From positions 1 to 9,688 of the forward strand of contig JAQUAP010000049.1 of the NCBI GenBank assembly GCA_028687205.1: a DNA stretch of 9,688 nucleotides. The letters are read 5' to 3'. The notes under the pieces were generated by a model. That model searched no databases. It was not told the origin of the DNA and saw only the letters and a program-made list of their open reading frames with translations. This document shows, one piece after another, positions 1-4,915 of the stretch (the stretch's first letter is position 1; the number at the start of each line of letters is the position of its first letter). Made by a program: the position numbers and the translations under genes. This stretch comes from Candidatus Omnitrophota bacterium. Lineage in GTDB: Bacteria > Omnitrophota > Gorgyraeia > Gygaellales > Profunditerraquicolaceae.

Positions 1-278
1 GGGAATGGGCTCGTCGTTCCGATACCCACATTACCCTCTACCACCAGGTCAGCGTTAAGATCAATCGGATTGCCGTCTCCGTCTTCTGCCTCCCAGGGGA
101 CTTCACCGCCATCAAAATAGGTATCTCCTATGGCTATTCTCTTAGCGCGCATTTCTCTATAAACGCCGTAGGGAGAAGGATAGTAGGTGGAGATAGTTAT
201 GGATTCTTCGGCAAGGCTAAGAAAAGGAGTAAGTAGGAGGAAGATTAGGGAGAGTAAAAATAAATTCGGCTTAGGCAT
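1..278 (-). CDS. Secreted YYPSPYGV-family surface protein, copy A (3' end outside window)
   Basis: The frame stays open from ATG at 278 to the window edge (92 codons), so the C-terminus is missing. It begins MPKPNLFLLSLIF, a typical Sec signal peptide with a hydrophobic core at about residues 5-20 and a likely cut near SLAEE. The block TYYPSPYGVYREMRAKRIA follows, then an acidic EDGDGNP stretch and a GNVGIGTTSP motif near residue 85. The same N-terminus occurs in the genes at 2652-3753 and 4916-5857. DNA 2-383 aligns without gaps to 5581-5962, so this is a recent duplicate of copy C. A GGAGG at 292-296 lies 13 bases before the start, rather far for a ribosome binding site. GIGT motifs are typical of fibre-like or trimeric surface proteins. 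The actual function is unknown; export is well supported. Confidence 0.85.
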   Translation of the reverse strand, partial: MPKPNLFLLSLIFLLLTPFLSLAEESITISTYYPSPYGVYREMRAKRIAIGDTYFDGGEVPWEAEDGDGNPIDLNADLVVEGNVGIGTTSPF

Positions 279-383
279 CGTAAGCTTTTTGCCTCCGCAC
301 CTGCCTTTTTATAAGTATTCCATTTTGGAGTATCTAATTAAAAAATTTATCATAGAAACCCAGGAGCGTCAAGGAAAATATGG
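2..383. repeat. Long direct repeat, copy 1 (partner 5581-5962)
   Basis: By eye this aligns to 5581-5962 with a constant offset of 5579 and no indels, at roughly 90% identity or more. It covers the start of the copy A gene, the whole divergent regulatory region and the first bases (ATGG) of the xre gene. Homology stops abruptly at 383, where a GGGAC-type repeat begins. Copy A therefore once had its own divergent xre neighbour, now lost. Confidence 0.85.
316..353 (+). promoter_or_regulatory. Relic xre operator and promoter of copy A
   Basis: TATTCCATTTTGGAGTA (316-332) is the duplicate of the perfect palindrome at 5895-5911, with one arm carrying a single change. TTGGAG (325-330), 17 bases, then TATCAT (348-353) matches the -35/-10 pair that serves the intact xre gene. 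Only an ATGG remnant of the regulator follows at 380-383, so the promoter now fires into repeat DNA. Confidence 0.55.
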
Positions 384-431
384 GACGGGTCTATTGGGAA
401 AGGTGGTAATTAAGTCTCGTGTCCCCGGAAT
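382..431. repeat. Short GGGAC-bounded repeat at a gene-gene breakpoint
   Basis: This about 50-base segment starts with GGGACGGGTCTATT, also present at 2272-2285, and ends with GTGTCCCCGGAATT. The ends form an imperfect inverted pair (GGGAC...GTCCC). On its left xre is cut after its start codon; on its right eno is cut after codon 13. I read it as a small non-coding mobile repeat of the kind moved by Y1/RAYT transposases. That is inference. Confidence 0.5.
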
Positions 432-472
432 TGCAAAATCTCACGGGCTAAAACTTTCTTGATCTTTGCCAT
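410..472 (-). pseudogene. eno: Enolase 5' fragment
   Basis: ATG at 472 opens MAKIKKVLAREIL, which matches the very conserved enolase N-terminus (family consensus continues with DSRGNPT). After codon 13 the frame runs into the short repeat and stops at TAA 410-412 after 20 codons, so the glycolytic enzyme itself is absent. GGAG at 481-484, 8 bases before the ATG, is a good ribosome binding site, and a strong sigma-70 type promoter lies just upstream. The remnant thus keeps the complete expression signals of a highly expressed gene. It is either a true relic left by rearrangement or the mark of an assembly join through a repeat. Thirteen residues are a short basis, but this stretch is distinctive. 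Confidence 0.6.
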
Positions 473-505
473 CTTCTTTTCTCCTTATATGTTGGGGGAG
501 TTATT

Positions 506-533
506 ATTATACGCGCTTGAGGCATTCAGTCAA
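506..533 (-). promoter_or_regulatory. Strong sigma-70 promoter of the eno fragment
   Basis: Read on the minus strand: TTGACT (533-528), 16 bases, TATAAT (511-506), followed by a leader of about 25-30 bases and GGAG. It begins 21 bases past the ORF6N gene's stop codon, so it is independent of that gene. Confidence 0.75.
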
Positions 534-554
534 GCAGAAAATTGGAAGTAACCT

Positions 555-989
555 CTAAATTTTAAACCCGATTGCCCGTGTCTGCTTAGGAGATTCAAGC
601 AGTCTTCTAATCGCTTCAAAGACTATGGCAAACTGCCTGTCATATTTCTTTTCCATTACTTCAATCTTGCGCCGCAAATCCTGGTTGGTTAAAAGTATCC
701 GCTTCAGTTGAATGAACGCACGCATAATCTGGATATTGACTTTAATTGCCCTTTCACTATTGAGAACGCTCGAAAGCATGGCTACCCCTTCTTGAGTAAA
801 GACATACGGCAAGTATCTCCTGCCGCCAAAACTTGAGGTCACAATTTGTGACCTCAAGTCCATAAACTCTTGCCATGTAAGCTGATACATAAAATCATCC
901 GGGAAGCGATCTGTATTCCTTTTTACTGCCTGGATTAAAACTTTAGTTTGTGCATCATAAAGCTTTGCCAGGTCGCTGTCTAACATCAC
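555..989 (-). CDS. ORF6N-domain protein, main part of a frameshifted gene
   Basis: The translation MLDSDLAKLYDAQTKVL, then QAVKRNTDRFPDDF and TSSFGGRRYLPYVFTQEGVAML, is a clear ORF6N domain. This is a DNA-binding module related to KilA-N/Roi-type phage regulators and common in phages, plasmids and genomic islands. The C-terminal third (LLTNQDLRRKIEVMEKKYDR) looks like a coiled coil. Family members normally have about 20 more residues before VMLDSDLA. That missing part is present at 986-1051 in another frame. As written, translation could only start at GTG 989 or ATG 986, neither with its own ribosome binding site, so expression would need re-initiation at the TGATG overlap, or a frameshift. 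One base lost from AGGGTGATG is the simplest explanation. Confidence 0.8.
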   Translation of the reverse strand: MMLDSDLAKLYDAQTKVLIQAVKRNTDRFPDDFMYQLTWQEFMDLRSQIVTSSFGGRRYLPYVFTQEGVAMLSSVLNSERAIKVNIQIMRAFIQLKRILLTNQDLRRKIEVMEKKYDRQFAIVFEAIRRLLESPKQTRAIGFKI

Positions 990-1051
990 CTTTTCCCTCT
1001 TACCTCAAAAATCTTAGAGCTAATAACTCCTACTGAAATTATATCCGGCAT
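986..1051 (-). CDS. ORF6N gene, displaced 5' segment
   Basis: ATG at 1051 follows AAGGAGG with six bases between, the best ribosome binding site in this region. The 21-codon frame starts MPDIISVGV, ends FEVRGKR, and stops at TGA 988-986. In ORF6N proteins a segment like ...IRGKR runs directly into VMLDSDLA, exactly where the next frame (from 989) picks up. The true gene start is therefore 1051, and the gene is split by a one-base deletion or sequencing error. Confidence 0.7.
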   Translation of the reverse strand: MPDIISVGVISSKIFEVRGKR

Positions 1052-1075
1052 TTTGCGCCTCCTTCCTACTCTAAG

Positions 1076-1101
1076 AGACGCAGGGAGAGGGGTTTTCTAA
1101 C
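1076..1101 (-). promoter_or_regulatory. GTTAGA-N15-CGTCT promoter-like motif, copy a
   Basis: On the minus strand, GTTAGA (1101-1096) and CGTCT (1080-1076) are separated by 15 bases, followed by CTTAGAG and then the AAGGAGG of the ORF6N gene. GTTAGA begins 50 bases before the ATG at 1051. Same layout as copies at 2583-2608, 4521-4546 and 6881-6906. Confidence 0.55.
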
Positions 1102-1146
1102 GGGAGAATTGGTAAAATAGGGGGTAGAACGGTGATTGTTGTATAA

Positions 1147-1188
1147 TTTACACTACACTTCGTATTATCTTGCGTTCTGTAGTGTAAA
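1147..1188. repeat. TTTACACTACA inverted repeat at the 3' edge of the two-gene module
   Basis: Arms at 1147-1157 and 1178-1188 are perfect 11-base complements with a 20-base spacer. The same arm sequence forms the palindrome at 2162-2205 on the other side of the module. The right arm encodes part of the last residues (FTLQNAR) of the nucleotidyltransferase-fold protein, whose stop lies in the spacer. Confidence 0.75.
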
Positions 1189-1851
1189 CCTAAGCTTATT
1201 TATATCCTCTCTAAGCAAGAGTAATTCCCTTTCAGCCTTTTCTAACGACTTCAAAACAGTTTGTTGCCACCTCTTTGGTAAAGAACTAAACACCTGCCGC
1301 ATCTCTTGTTTGTCTACAATCATAGCTGTATAAATCGCCTGTTGCAAATCTTTTAAGCTTTTGCCTGCTTCTTTCCTCCGGGGAGCAATAATCAGCTTGT
1401 GGAGGCAGAAACGAACAAGAGAAGGAACCCTTATCTTTACTCCGGCGTCCGTTATGGTTATCGGTTTATCCAAAAGGAATCCGACATGCCTAAGAGGAAT
1501 GGCGTCAATGCCCAGTTTCTTAATCTTTACAGCCTTATCAGTACCACCGCTCTTTTCAACTGTTATGAATTCTATTTTCAAATCCGCATTCCATAAAAAT
1601 AAAGAGCCATCCCTCTTGAAATCCGCTTCAAACCCTAAATCTTCTAGTTGTTTTATAAAACCAGAGTGTTCTTTGCCGTGAAAAGGAATAGGAATCAGAA
1701 AATCAACATCAAGGCTGGTCAAGGGAAACTTTTCTACTCCCAGATGATTCTGATACAATTTAAAACACCAGCTACCGATAAGCTCTACGCCATCTTCAAA
1801 AAGATTATTGTCAGCAAATACCTTTAAGATTTTTCTGATAGAATCAATCAT
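1165..1851 (-). CDS. Nucleotidyltransferase-fold protein (NTP_transf_8/GSU2403-like)
   Basis: The protein carries a polymerase-beta type nucleotidyltransferase signature: LIGSWCFKLY, then TSLDVDFLIP with the two metal-binding aspartates, and a candidate third carboxylate in DLKIEFIT. The C-terminal half is helical and basic and ends ERELLLLREDINKLRF. This pattern suggests a minimal nucleotidyltransferase able to transfer a nucleotide to a protein or RNA; the substrate is unknown. I prefer ATG 1851, which has GGTGG 9 bases upstream, over TTG 1875 (236 residues from there). From 1851 it overlaps the upstream small gene by 8 bases, so the two are translationally coupled. A partner-plus-nucleotidyltransferase pair resembles toxin-antitoxin or abortive-infection modules (MNT, AbiE type). 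No HEPN motif is visible, so that role is only a hypothesis. Confidence 0.7.
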   Translation of the reverse strand: MIDSIRKILKVFADNNLFEDGVELIGSWCFKLYQNHLGVEKFPLTSLDVDFLIPIPFHGKEHSGFIKQLEDLGFEADFKRDGSLFLWNADLKIEFITVEKSGGTDKAVKIKKLGIDAIPLRHVGFLLDKPITITDAGVKIRVPSLVRFCLHKLIIAPRRKEAGKSLKDLQQAIYTAMIVDKQEMRQVFSSLPKRWQQTVLKSLEKAERELLLLREDINKLRFTLQNAR

Positions 1852-2149
1852 GTCTTTTATCCACCGATTTTCCAATGATATGCAGAGCCTCGTTTACCTT
1901 CTTTAATTCTGCCTTTAAGGCATTGCGCTCTTTTATCTGCCCGAGCATCGCTTCCGGCTTAACTTTACCCAGATACTTCTGGATAATCTTCTTATCCTTA
2001 CGATACTGTAAATAATAATACCTCTTACCGAATATCCTTCTCTCCTTAATGCTTCCTGCAGGAAGATTAAACAGTCTCTTTTCTATCTTTTTCTTCAGGC
2101 CAGAGTAATACTCTTCACTTTCCGATAGTATACCTTGCAATATCTTCAT
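1844..2149 (-). CDS. Small basic protein, first gene of the nucleotidyltransferase module
   Basis: This 101-residue protein is Lys/Arg rich. Its centre, GSIKERRIFGKRYYYLQYR followed by KDKKIIQKYLGK, recalls DUF6788-type proteins, in which a GS...YYYL...K...YLG core is followed by a helix. Residues 66-95 are probably helical or coiled coil (KERNALKAELKKVNEAL). No enzyme motif is seen. ATG 2149 is preceded by GGAG at 2158-2161. The gene overlaps the nucleotidyltransferase gene downstream and is expressed from a promoter embedded in a palindrome. A plausible role is partner, specificity factor or autorepressor of the pair; basic charge would suit nucleic-acid binding. Function unproven; family assignment is tentative. 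Confidence 0.65.
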   Translation of the reverse strand: MKILQGILSESEEYYSGLKKKIEKRLFNLPAGSIKERRIFGKRYYYLQYRKDKKIIQKYLGKVKPEAMLGQIKERNALKAELKKVNEALHIIGKSVDKRHD

Positions 2150-2161
2150 TTTCTTTTCTCC

Positions 2162-2205
2162 TTTTACACTACATTATACTACAAAATAATAAATGTAGTG
2201 TAAAA
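2162..2205 (-). promoter_or_regulatory. Operator palindrome with embedded -10 box upstream of the two-gene module
   Basis: TTTTACACTACATT (2162-2175) and AATGTAGTGTAAAA (2192-2205) are perfect 14-base inverted arms with a 16-base spacer. On the minus strand TATAAT (2178-2173) lies within the palindrome; a -35 box is poor (TTTACA is about 20 bases away). Transcription would start near 2166, giving a short leader with GGAG. A protein bound to the arms would block the promoter, the usual layout of an autoregulated module. The DNA arm is shared with 1147-1188. Confidence 0.7.
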
Positions 2206-2232
2206 AATAAACTTGCGTTTCGCTACTAAAAT

Positions 2233-2258
2233 AGACTCAGGGAGAGAGAATTTCTAAC
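2233..2258 (-). promoter_or_regulatory. GTTAGA-N15-AGTCT motif, copy b (no adjacent start codon)
   Basis: GTTAGA (2258-2253), 15 bases, then AGTCT (2237-2233), where the other copies have CGTCT. ATTTTAGTAG follows, but no ribosome binding site or start comes next; the TACACTACA palindrome begins 28 bases on. It may be a degenerate promoter whose original gene was displaced by the two-gene module. Confidence 0.45.
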
Positions 2259-2557
2259 GGGGAAAAAGCAGGGGACGGGTCTATTCTTTCGTTGATATAC
2301 CGCACATATTTAGCGCCTAACAGTTTTATTAACAAACTGACATTATTATCTTCTCTGGGTTCAATAAGCAGGTGGAAATGGTTAGTCATCAGGCAATAAC
2401 TATAAATAAGACAGGGATATTTAGTTTTTGCTTCCTGAAGTACTTCTAAAAAGAAAAAATAGTCTCTACTGGTCAAAAAGATAGGAATCCTGTTATTGCC
2501 TCGCTGAACAACATGGTAAGGTATGCCAGTTACAAATAAACGGGGTCTTCTAGCCAT
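2237..2557 (-). pseudogene. Truncated RAYT/IS200-like Y1 transposase
   Basis: The first 89 codons, MARRPRLFVTGIPYHVVQRG onward and including the HFH metal-binding motif (NHFHLL, residues 59-64), are identical to the full-length gene at 3812-4495. After YIN the frame enters unrelated repeat DNA (GGGGACGGGTCTATT on the plus strand) and adds 17 foreign residues before the stop. The catalytic tyrosine region (RYIEMNPVRAG) is gone, so it cannot be an active transposase. It keeps the complete promoter, leader and start. A truncated product with the HUH fold but no tyrosine might still bind the hairpins or the intact protein; that is speculation. Confidence 0.85.
2271..2285 (+). repeat. Dispersed GGGGACGGGTCTATT repeat
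   Basis: This word recurs at 382-395 (lacking the first G) and in variant form in the hairpins at 4774-4818 and 6909-6976. Here it abuts the truncation point of the transposase fragment, as at 382 it abuts the cut xre gene. Confidence 0.6.
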
Positions 2558-2563
2558 AAAAAA

Positions 2564-2598
2564 TCCTCCCTTCTACCTTAACAGACGTATAGGGAGGA
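2564..2598 (-). promoter_or_regulatory. Ribosome-binding-site hairpin of the truncated transposase
   Basis: TCCTCCCT (2564-2571) pairs with AGGGAGGA (2591-2598) across a 19-base loop. In RNA made from further upstream it would hide the GGGAGGA ribosome binding site. Identical to 4502-4536. Confidence 0.5.
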
Positions 2599-2608
2599 AA
2601 AATCTAAC
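2583..2608 (-). promoter_or_regulatory. GTTAGA-N15-CGTCT promoter-like motif, copy c
   Basis: GTTAGA (2608-2603), 15 bases, CGTCT (2587-2583), then GTTAAGGTAG and the ribosome binding site of the truncated transposase. Part of the exact duplicate, so not independent of copy d. Confidence 0.55.
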
Positions 2609-2651
2609 TAAAAAATAATTCTGACCCCGTTTCTTCCTTACTTTCCATTCT

Positions 2652-3753
2652 TTATTCTGTTTTCTTGCTCCCCTTTATTATTTCAATTTCTAATTTATTG
2701 ATCCTGGCTTCGAGTTGTTTGTTCTGTGTCCTTAAGACGTCTACCTGGTTTTGTTGTTCCTTGATTGCTTCAATTAAAATAGGCGCTAATCTATCGTATT
2801 GTACCCCCAGATAACCATAATCATCAAGGGTGACTATCTCCGGGAATACGGCCTGAACTTCCTGACCGATTACCCCAATTTGTAGCTTAGGACTCGAACC
2901 GGGTTTGGCCCAATTAAAATTAACTCCACGGATACGGCCGATTCTTTCTAAGGCATTTGTAATACTTGAAATATTTGTTTTTAGGCGGATGTCGGAGCTG
3001 GACGACCAAGAGGTAGCGCCTTGATTCATATAAACCCCGTTACTATTGGTCTGATCAAAAATATAAAGAATGTCTGTACTATCATAACATGTAAATCTCC
3101 ACTTCACAACTCCTTGATCTAGTAAATTAAGGTATGTATGGGAACCACTTTTACTATCAATATTTACACTTGTGTGTCCGGCCGTAGAATAAAAATGGGC
3201 GGCTGGGTAGCCGCTATCTTCATATACATCCAACCTGTTATGCCCCGGGTTCGTCGTCCCGATGCCGACGTTGCTATTATTGGTATTATAAATATTACTT
3301 CCGCTTGCCGCCCAAAGGCCACATCCCAAATCAGTATAAGCGCCGGTATTCTCAGACATCTTGAATTTGTTAGCAGTAGAATCAAAATAGATTCTGCCCT
3401 GGCCTGCCGGCGAGACATCCGGTGCGGTCATTCCGCGAACACTTAAAGCGCCGTTTAAATCTAAAGCGGTATTCGGCCCCGTCGTTCCGATACCTACATT
3501 ACCCTCTACTATCAGGTCTGCCAGGTAATCGATTGTGCCTCCGTCTCCGTCTTCTTCCTCCCAGGGGACTTCAGCGCCATCAAAATAGGTATCCCCTATG
3601 GCTATTCTCTTAGCGCGCATTTCTCTATAAACGCCGTAGGGAGAAGGATAGTAGGTGGAGATAGTTATGGATTCTTCGGCAAGGCTAAGAAAAGGGCTAA
3701 CTAAGAGAAAACTTAAGAGAGAGAGAGAGAGAGACTTTACTTGGCTTAGGCAG
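2652..3753 (-). CDS. Secreted YYPSPYGV-family protein with C-terminal S74 chaperone, copy B (5' end out of frame)
   Basis: The open frame with an ATG runs 2652-3620 (322 residues). Its upstream in-frame DNA encodes the family block EESITISTYYPSPYGVYRE and a signal-peptide core, but no start. Residues (from 3620): GNVGIGTTGP near 40, NVGIGTTNP near 117. A Peptidase_S74/endosialidase intramolecular chaperone domain follows at about 207-290, with SDIRLK holding the likely Ser/Lys self-cleavage pair, GVIGQEVQAVFPE and YDRLAPILIEAI. A coiled coil follows at 285-316. S74 domains trimerise fibre stalks and then cleave themselves off, so this is probably a trimeric surface or tail-fibre-like protein. 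AAAGGAGGT at 3763-3771 points to CTG 3753 as start (ATG in the paralogues), but that frame is one base off because of a C8 run and (TC)9 tract. It is either switched off, phase variable, or misread. Confidence 0.8.
3717..3734. repeat. (GA)9 microsatellite in the signal-peptide region of copy B
   Basis: Eighteen bases of perfect GA repeat (TC on the coding strand) replace the corresponding, non-repetitive DNA of copies A and C. Adding one unit or removing two would put the CTG at 3753 in frame with the mature protein. Confidence 0.9.
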
Positions 3754-3760
3754 GGGGGGG
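3753..3760. repeat. G8 homopolymer at the start codon of copy B
   Basis: Eight G on the plus strand (C8 in the gene) lie between the ribosome binding site and CCTAAG, where the paralogues have ATG. Its length sets the spacing between ribosome binding site and start. Confidence 0.85.
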
Positions 3761-3811
3761 AACCTCCTTTATAACGCTTTAATATTGTTATTAATCTACA
3801 CTTAATATTAA

Positions 3812-4495
3812 TTATGCCGGATATATAAAAATTATATCATAGTAAAAAACCGAAATCAATACATTTTGCCTCTCTTGGCCTGGGGTCATACTACCCACTA
3901 TGCCATTCTTATTAGTCATTTCCCTAAGAAGTTTTACAGTAGCCTCTGGTATTAAATTCTGGAAAAATTGACGGTATTTAATCTGGCGCTCCTTTGAATC
4001 ATAGCCTAGGCTATTGTACCAAGGATCTAAATCCACAATAGGGCTCTTCTCGCCAAACGCCCTAACTCGATAGCTTGACCAATAGTAGGATTCCGGAGAG
4101 TTAACTATACCTGCCCTTACGGGATTCATTTCAATATAACGAAGGCAAGTTAAGAAATATAACTCTTTATCAATCAGCGAAGATTTAAAACGGCCTTCCC
4201 AAAGAGTGCCTGAACGCTTATAGTTTTTATTGATATACCGCACATATTTAGCGCCTAACAGTTTTATTAACAAACTGACATTATTATCTTCTCTGGGTTC
4301 AATAAGCAGGTGGAAATGGTTAGTCATCAGGCAATAACTATAAATAAGACAGGGATATTTAGTTTTTGCTTCCTGAAGTACTTCTAAAAAGAAAAAATAG
4401 TCTCTACTGGTCAAAAAGATAGGAATCCTGTTATTGCCTCGCTGAACAACATGGTAAGGTATGCCAGTTACAAATAAACGGGGTCTTCTAGCCAT
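3812..4495 (-). CDS. RAYT/IS200-like Y1 (HUH) transposase, full length
   Basis: This 227-residue protein has the REP-associated tyrosine transposase layout. The N-terminus is RPRLFVTGIPYHVVQRGNN. The HFH metal ligands are H60 and H62 in MTNHFHLLIEPRED. GTLWEGRFKSSLID follows, then RYIEMNPVRAGIV (118-131), whose tyrosine 120 I take as the nucleophile. Such enzymes nick and join single-stranded DNA next to short hairpins. The residues after about 200 (GSMTPGQER onward) are translated past the inverted GGGGTCA that marks the element edge, so the tail is probably host DNA read-through. The start ATG has AGGGAGGA upstream and a hairpin that can hide it. It is intact and likely functional, or was recently. 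Confidence 0.9.
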   Translation of the reverse strand: MARRPRLFVTGIPYHVVQRGNNRIPIFLTSRDYFFFLEVLQEAKTKYPCLIYSYCLMTNHFHLLIEPREDNNVSLLIKLLGAKYVRYINKNYKRSGTLWEGRFKSSLIDKELYFLTCLRYIEMNPVRAGIVNSPESYYWSSYRVRAFGEKSPIVDLDPWYNSLGYDSKERQIKYRQFFQNLIPEATVKLLREMTNKNGIVGSMTPGQERQNVLISVFYYDIIFIYPA

Positions 4496-4501
4496 AAAAA
4501 A

Positions 4502-4536
4502 TCCTCCCTTCTACCTTAACAGACGTATAGGGAGGA
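4502..4536 (-). promoter_or_regulatory. Hairpin sequestering the transposase ribosome binding site
   Basis: TCCTCCCT (4502-4509) pairs perfectly with AGGGAGGA (4529-4536), loop 19 bases. One arm contains the ribosome binding site; the other lies in the spacer of the promoter-like motif. RNA started at that motif would lack the second arm, while read-through RNA would fold and be poorly translated. Confidence 0.55.
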
Positions 4537-4546
4537 AAAATCTAAC
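4521..4546 (-). promoter_or_regulatory. GTTAGA-N15-CGTCT promoter-like motif, copy d
   Basis: GTTAGA (4546-4541), 15 bases, CGTCT (4525-4521), GTTAAGGTAG, then GGGAGG and ATG at 4495. GTTAGA begins 51 bases before the start codon. Confidence 0.55.
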
Positions 4547-4570
4547 TAAAAAATAATTCTGACCCCGTTT

Positions 4571-4753
4571 CTGGAGGATTTAGAGAGTAATCCCTTTTGG
4601 GGGCTGAACATAAAAGTATTAAAAGGCGAGAAGAAGCGCTATAGATACCGGTTAGGTACCTACAGAGTAATTTATAGCATTAATAAAGAAAACAATAAAG
4701 TCATTGTTACCTTAATTGCTCCTCGTTCATCCGTATATCGAAACATAAATTAA
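4571..4753 (+). pseudogene. RelE/ParE-type toxin, C-terminal fragment
   Basis: The frame reads LEDLESNPFW, then VLKGEKKRYRYRLGTYRVIY, then VIVTLIAPRSSVYRNIN and TAA. This is the classic C-terminal two-thirds of a RelE/ParE-family toxin, with the conserved R-x-R-x-G-x-Y-R-V-I-Y strand. Full members have about 85-95 residues; here 60 remain and there is no start codon. The frame emerges directly from the right end of the RAYT element, with a stop upstream at 4547-4549. The missing N-terminal part is not found at the element's other end, so a deletion accompanied or followed the insertion. No antitoxin gene is visible nearby. It is on the opposite strand to its neighbours. Confidence 0.8.
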
Positions 4754-4773
4754 TCCGCTATAAGAAAAACCGC

Positions 4774-4818
4774 GGATGGTTCTATTTTTCCACCCGTTCG
4801 TAGAAAATAGAACCGTCC
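4774..4818. repeat. GGTTCTATTTT hairpin repeat
   Basis: Arms 4774-4788 and 4804-4818 form a 15-base stem with a single T-G mismatch (wobble in RNA) and a 15-base loop. The right side continues AATAGAACCGTCCCC, an inverted variant of the word at 2271-2285 and of the arms at 6909-6976. Confidence 0.75.
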
Positions 4819-4878
4819 CCGTTATTTTTAGGCAGGCTTTCCAGCGTTATTTTTTCTCTATTAGGCGTTCTTTGATTG

Positions 4879-4909
4879 AGGGGACAGCGACTTAAAGTCG
4901 CTGTCCCCT
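4879..4909. repeat. GGGGACAGCGAC palindrome after copy C
   Basis: Two 15-base arms (AGGGGACAGCGACTT and its complement) flank one central base. It lies 6 bases beyond the copy C stop codon and would fold tightly in that mRNA. No T-run follows, so it is not a typical intrinsic terminator; it may protect the 3' end or be another mobile GGGGAC hairpin. Confidence 0.75.
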
Positions 4910-4915
4910 GCGATT

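Larger units (their letters stand above)
2292..2634 (-). mobile_element. Truncated RAYT element, 343-base exact copy of 4230-4572
   Basis: Line-by-line comparison shows no difference from 4230-4572 at an offset of 1938. The shared right end is TGACCCCGTTTCT (2622-2634). The left end is internal, so this copy lacks the distal half. Identity in coding and non-coding bases alike implies very recent duplication or gene conversion. The remnant begins 17 bases past the copy B stop codon. Confidence 0.85.
3882..4566 (-). mobile_element. RAYT element with GGGGTCA/TGACCCC ends
   Basis: GGGGTCA (3882-3888) and TGACCCC (4560-4566) are inverted 7-base ends enclosing the transposase and its leader. The right end abuts a toxin fragment whose N-terminal part is missing. 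No target duplication is visible, as expected for Y1 enzymes. The exact limits are uncertain by a few bases. Confidence 0.55.

Noticed and set aside
187..462. A 91-codon plus-strand open frame across the copy A start region
   Set aside because: It runs antisense through the signal peptide of copy A and into the repeat; it has no recognisable domain and is a shadow frame.
986..997. Programmed -1 frameshift in the ORF6N gene
   Set aside because: The site GGGAAAAGGTGA does not give an X XXY YYZ heptamer in the right phase and no stimulatory structure is obvious; a lost base or re-initiation is simpler.
1361..1681. Plus-strand open frames inside 1136-1681
   Set aside because: All lie antisense to the nucleotidyltransferase-fold gene, which has clear motifs.
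1147..2205. CRISPR-like or integron-like array made from the TACACTACA repeats
   Set aside because: There are only two inverted-repeat sites about 1 kb apart, with no regular spacers and no cas or integrase gene.
3816..3827. ATGCCGGATATA on the plus strand, the same 12 bases as the start of the ORF6N gene on the minus strand
   Set aside because: A shared 12-mer is expected by chance in a window this size, and neither homology nor a frame continues beyond it.
4879..4909. Intrinsic terminator of copy C
   Set aside because: The stem is excellent but no T-run follows on the minus strand, so it is listed as a palindrome rather than a terminator.
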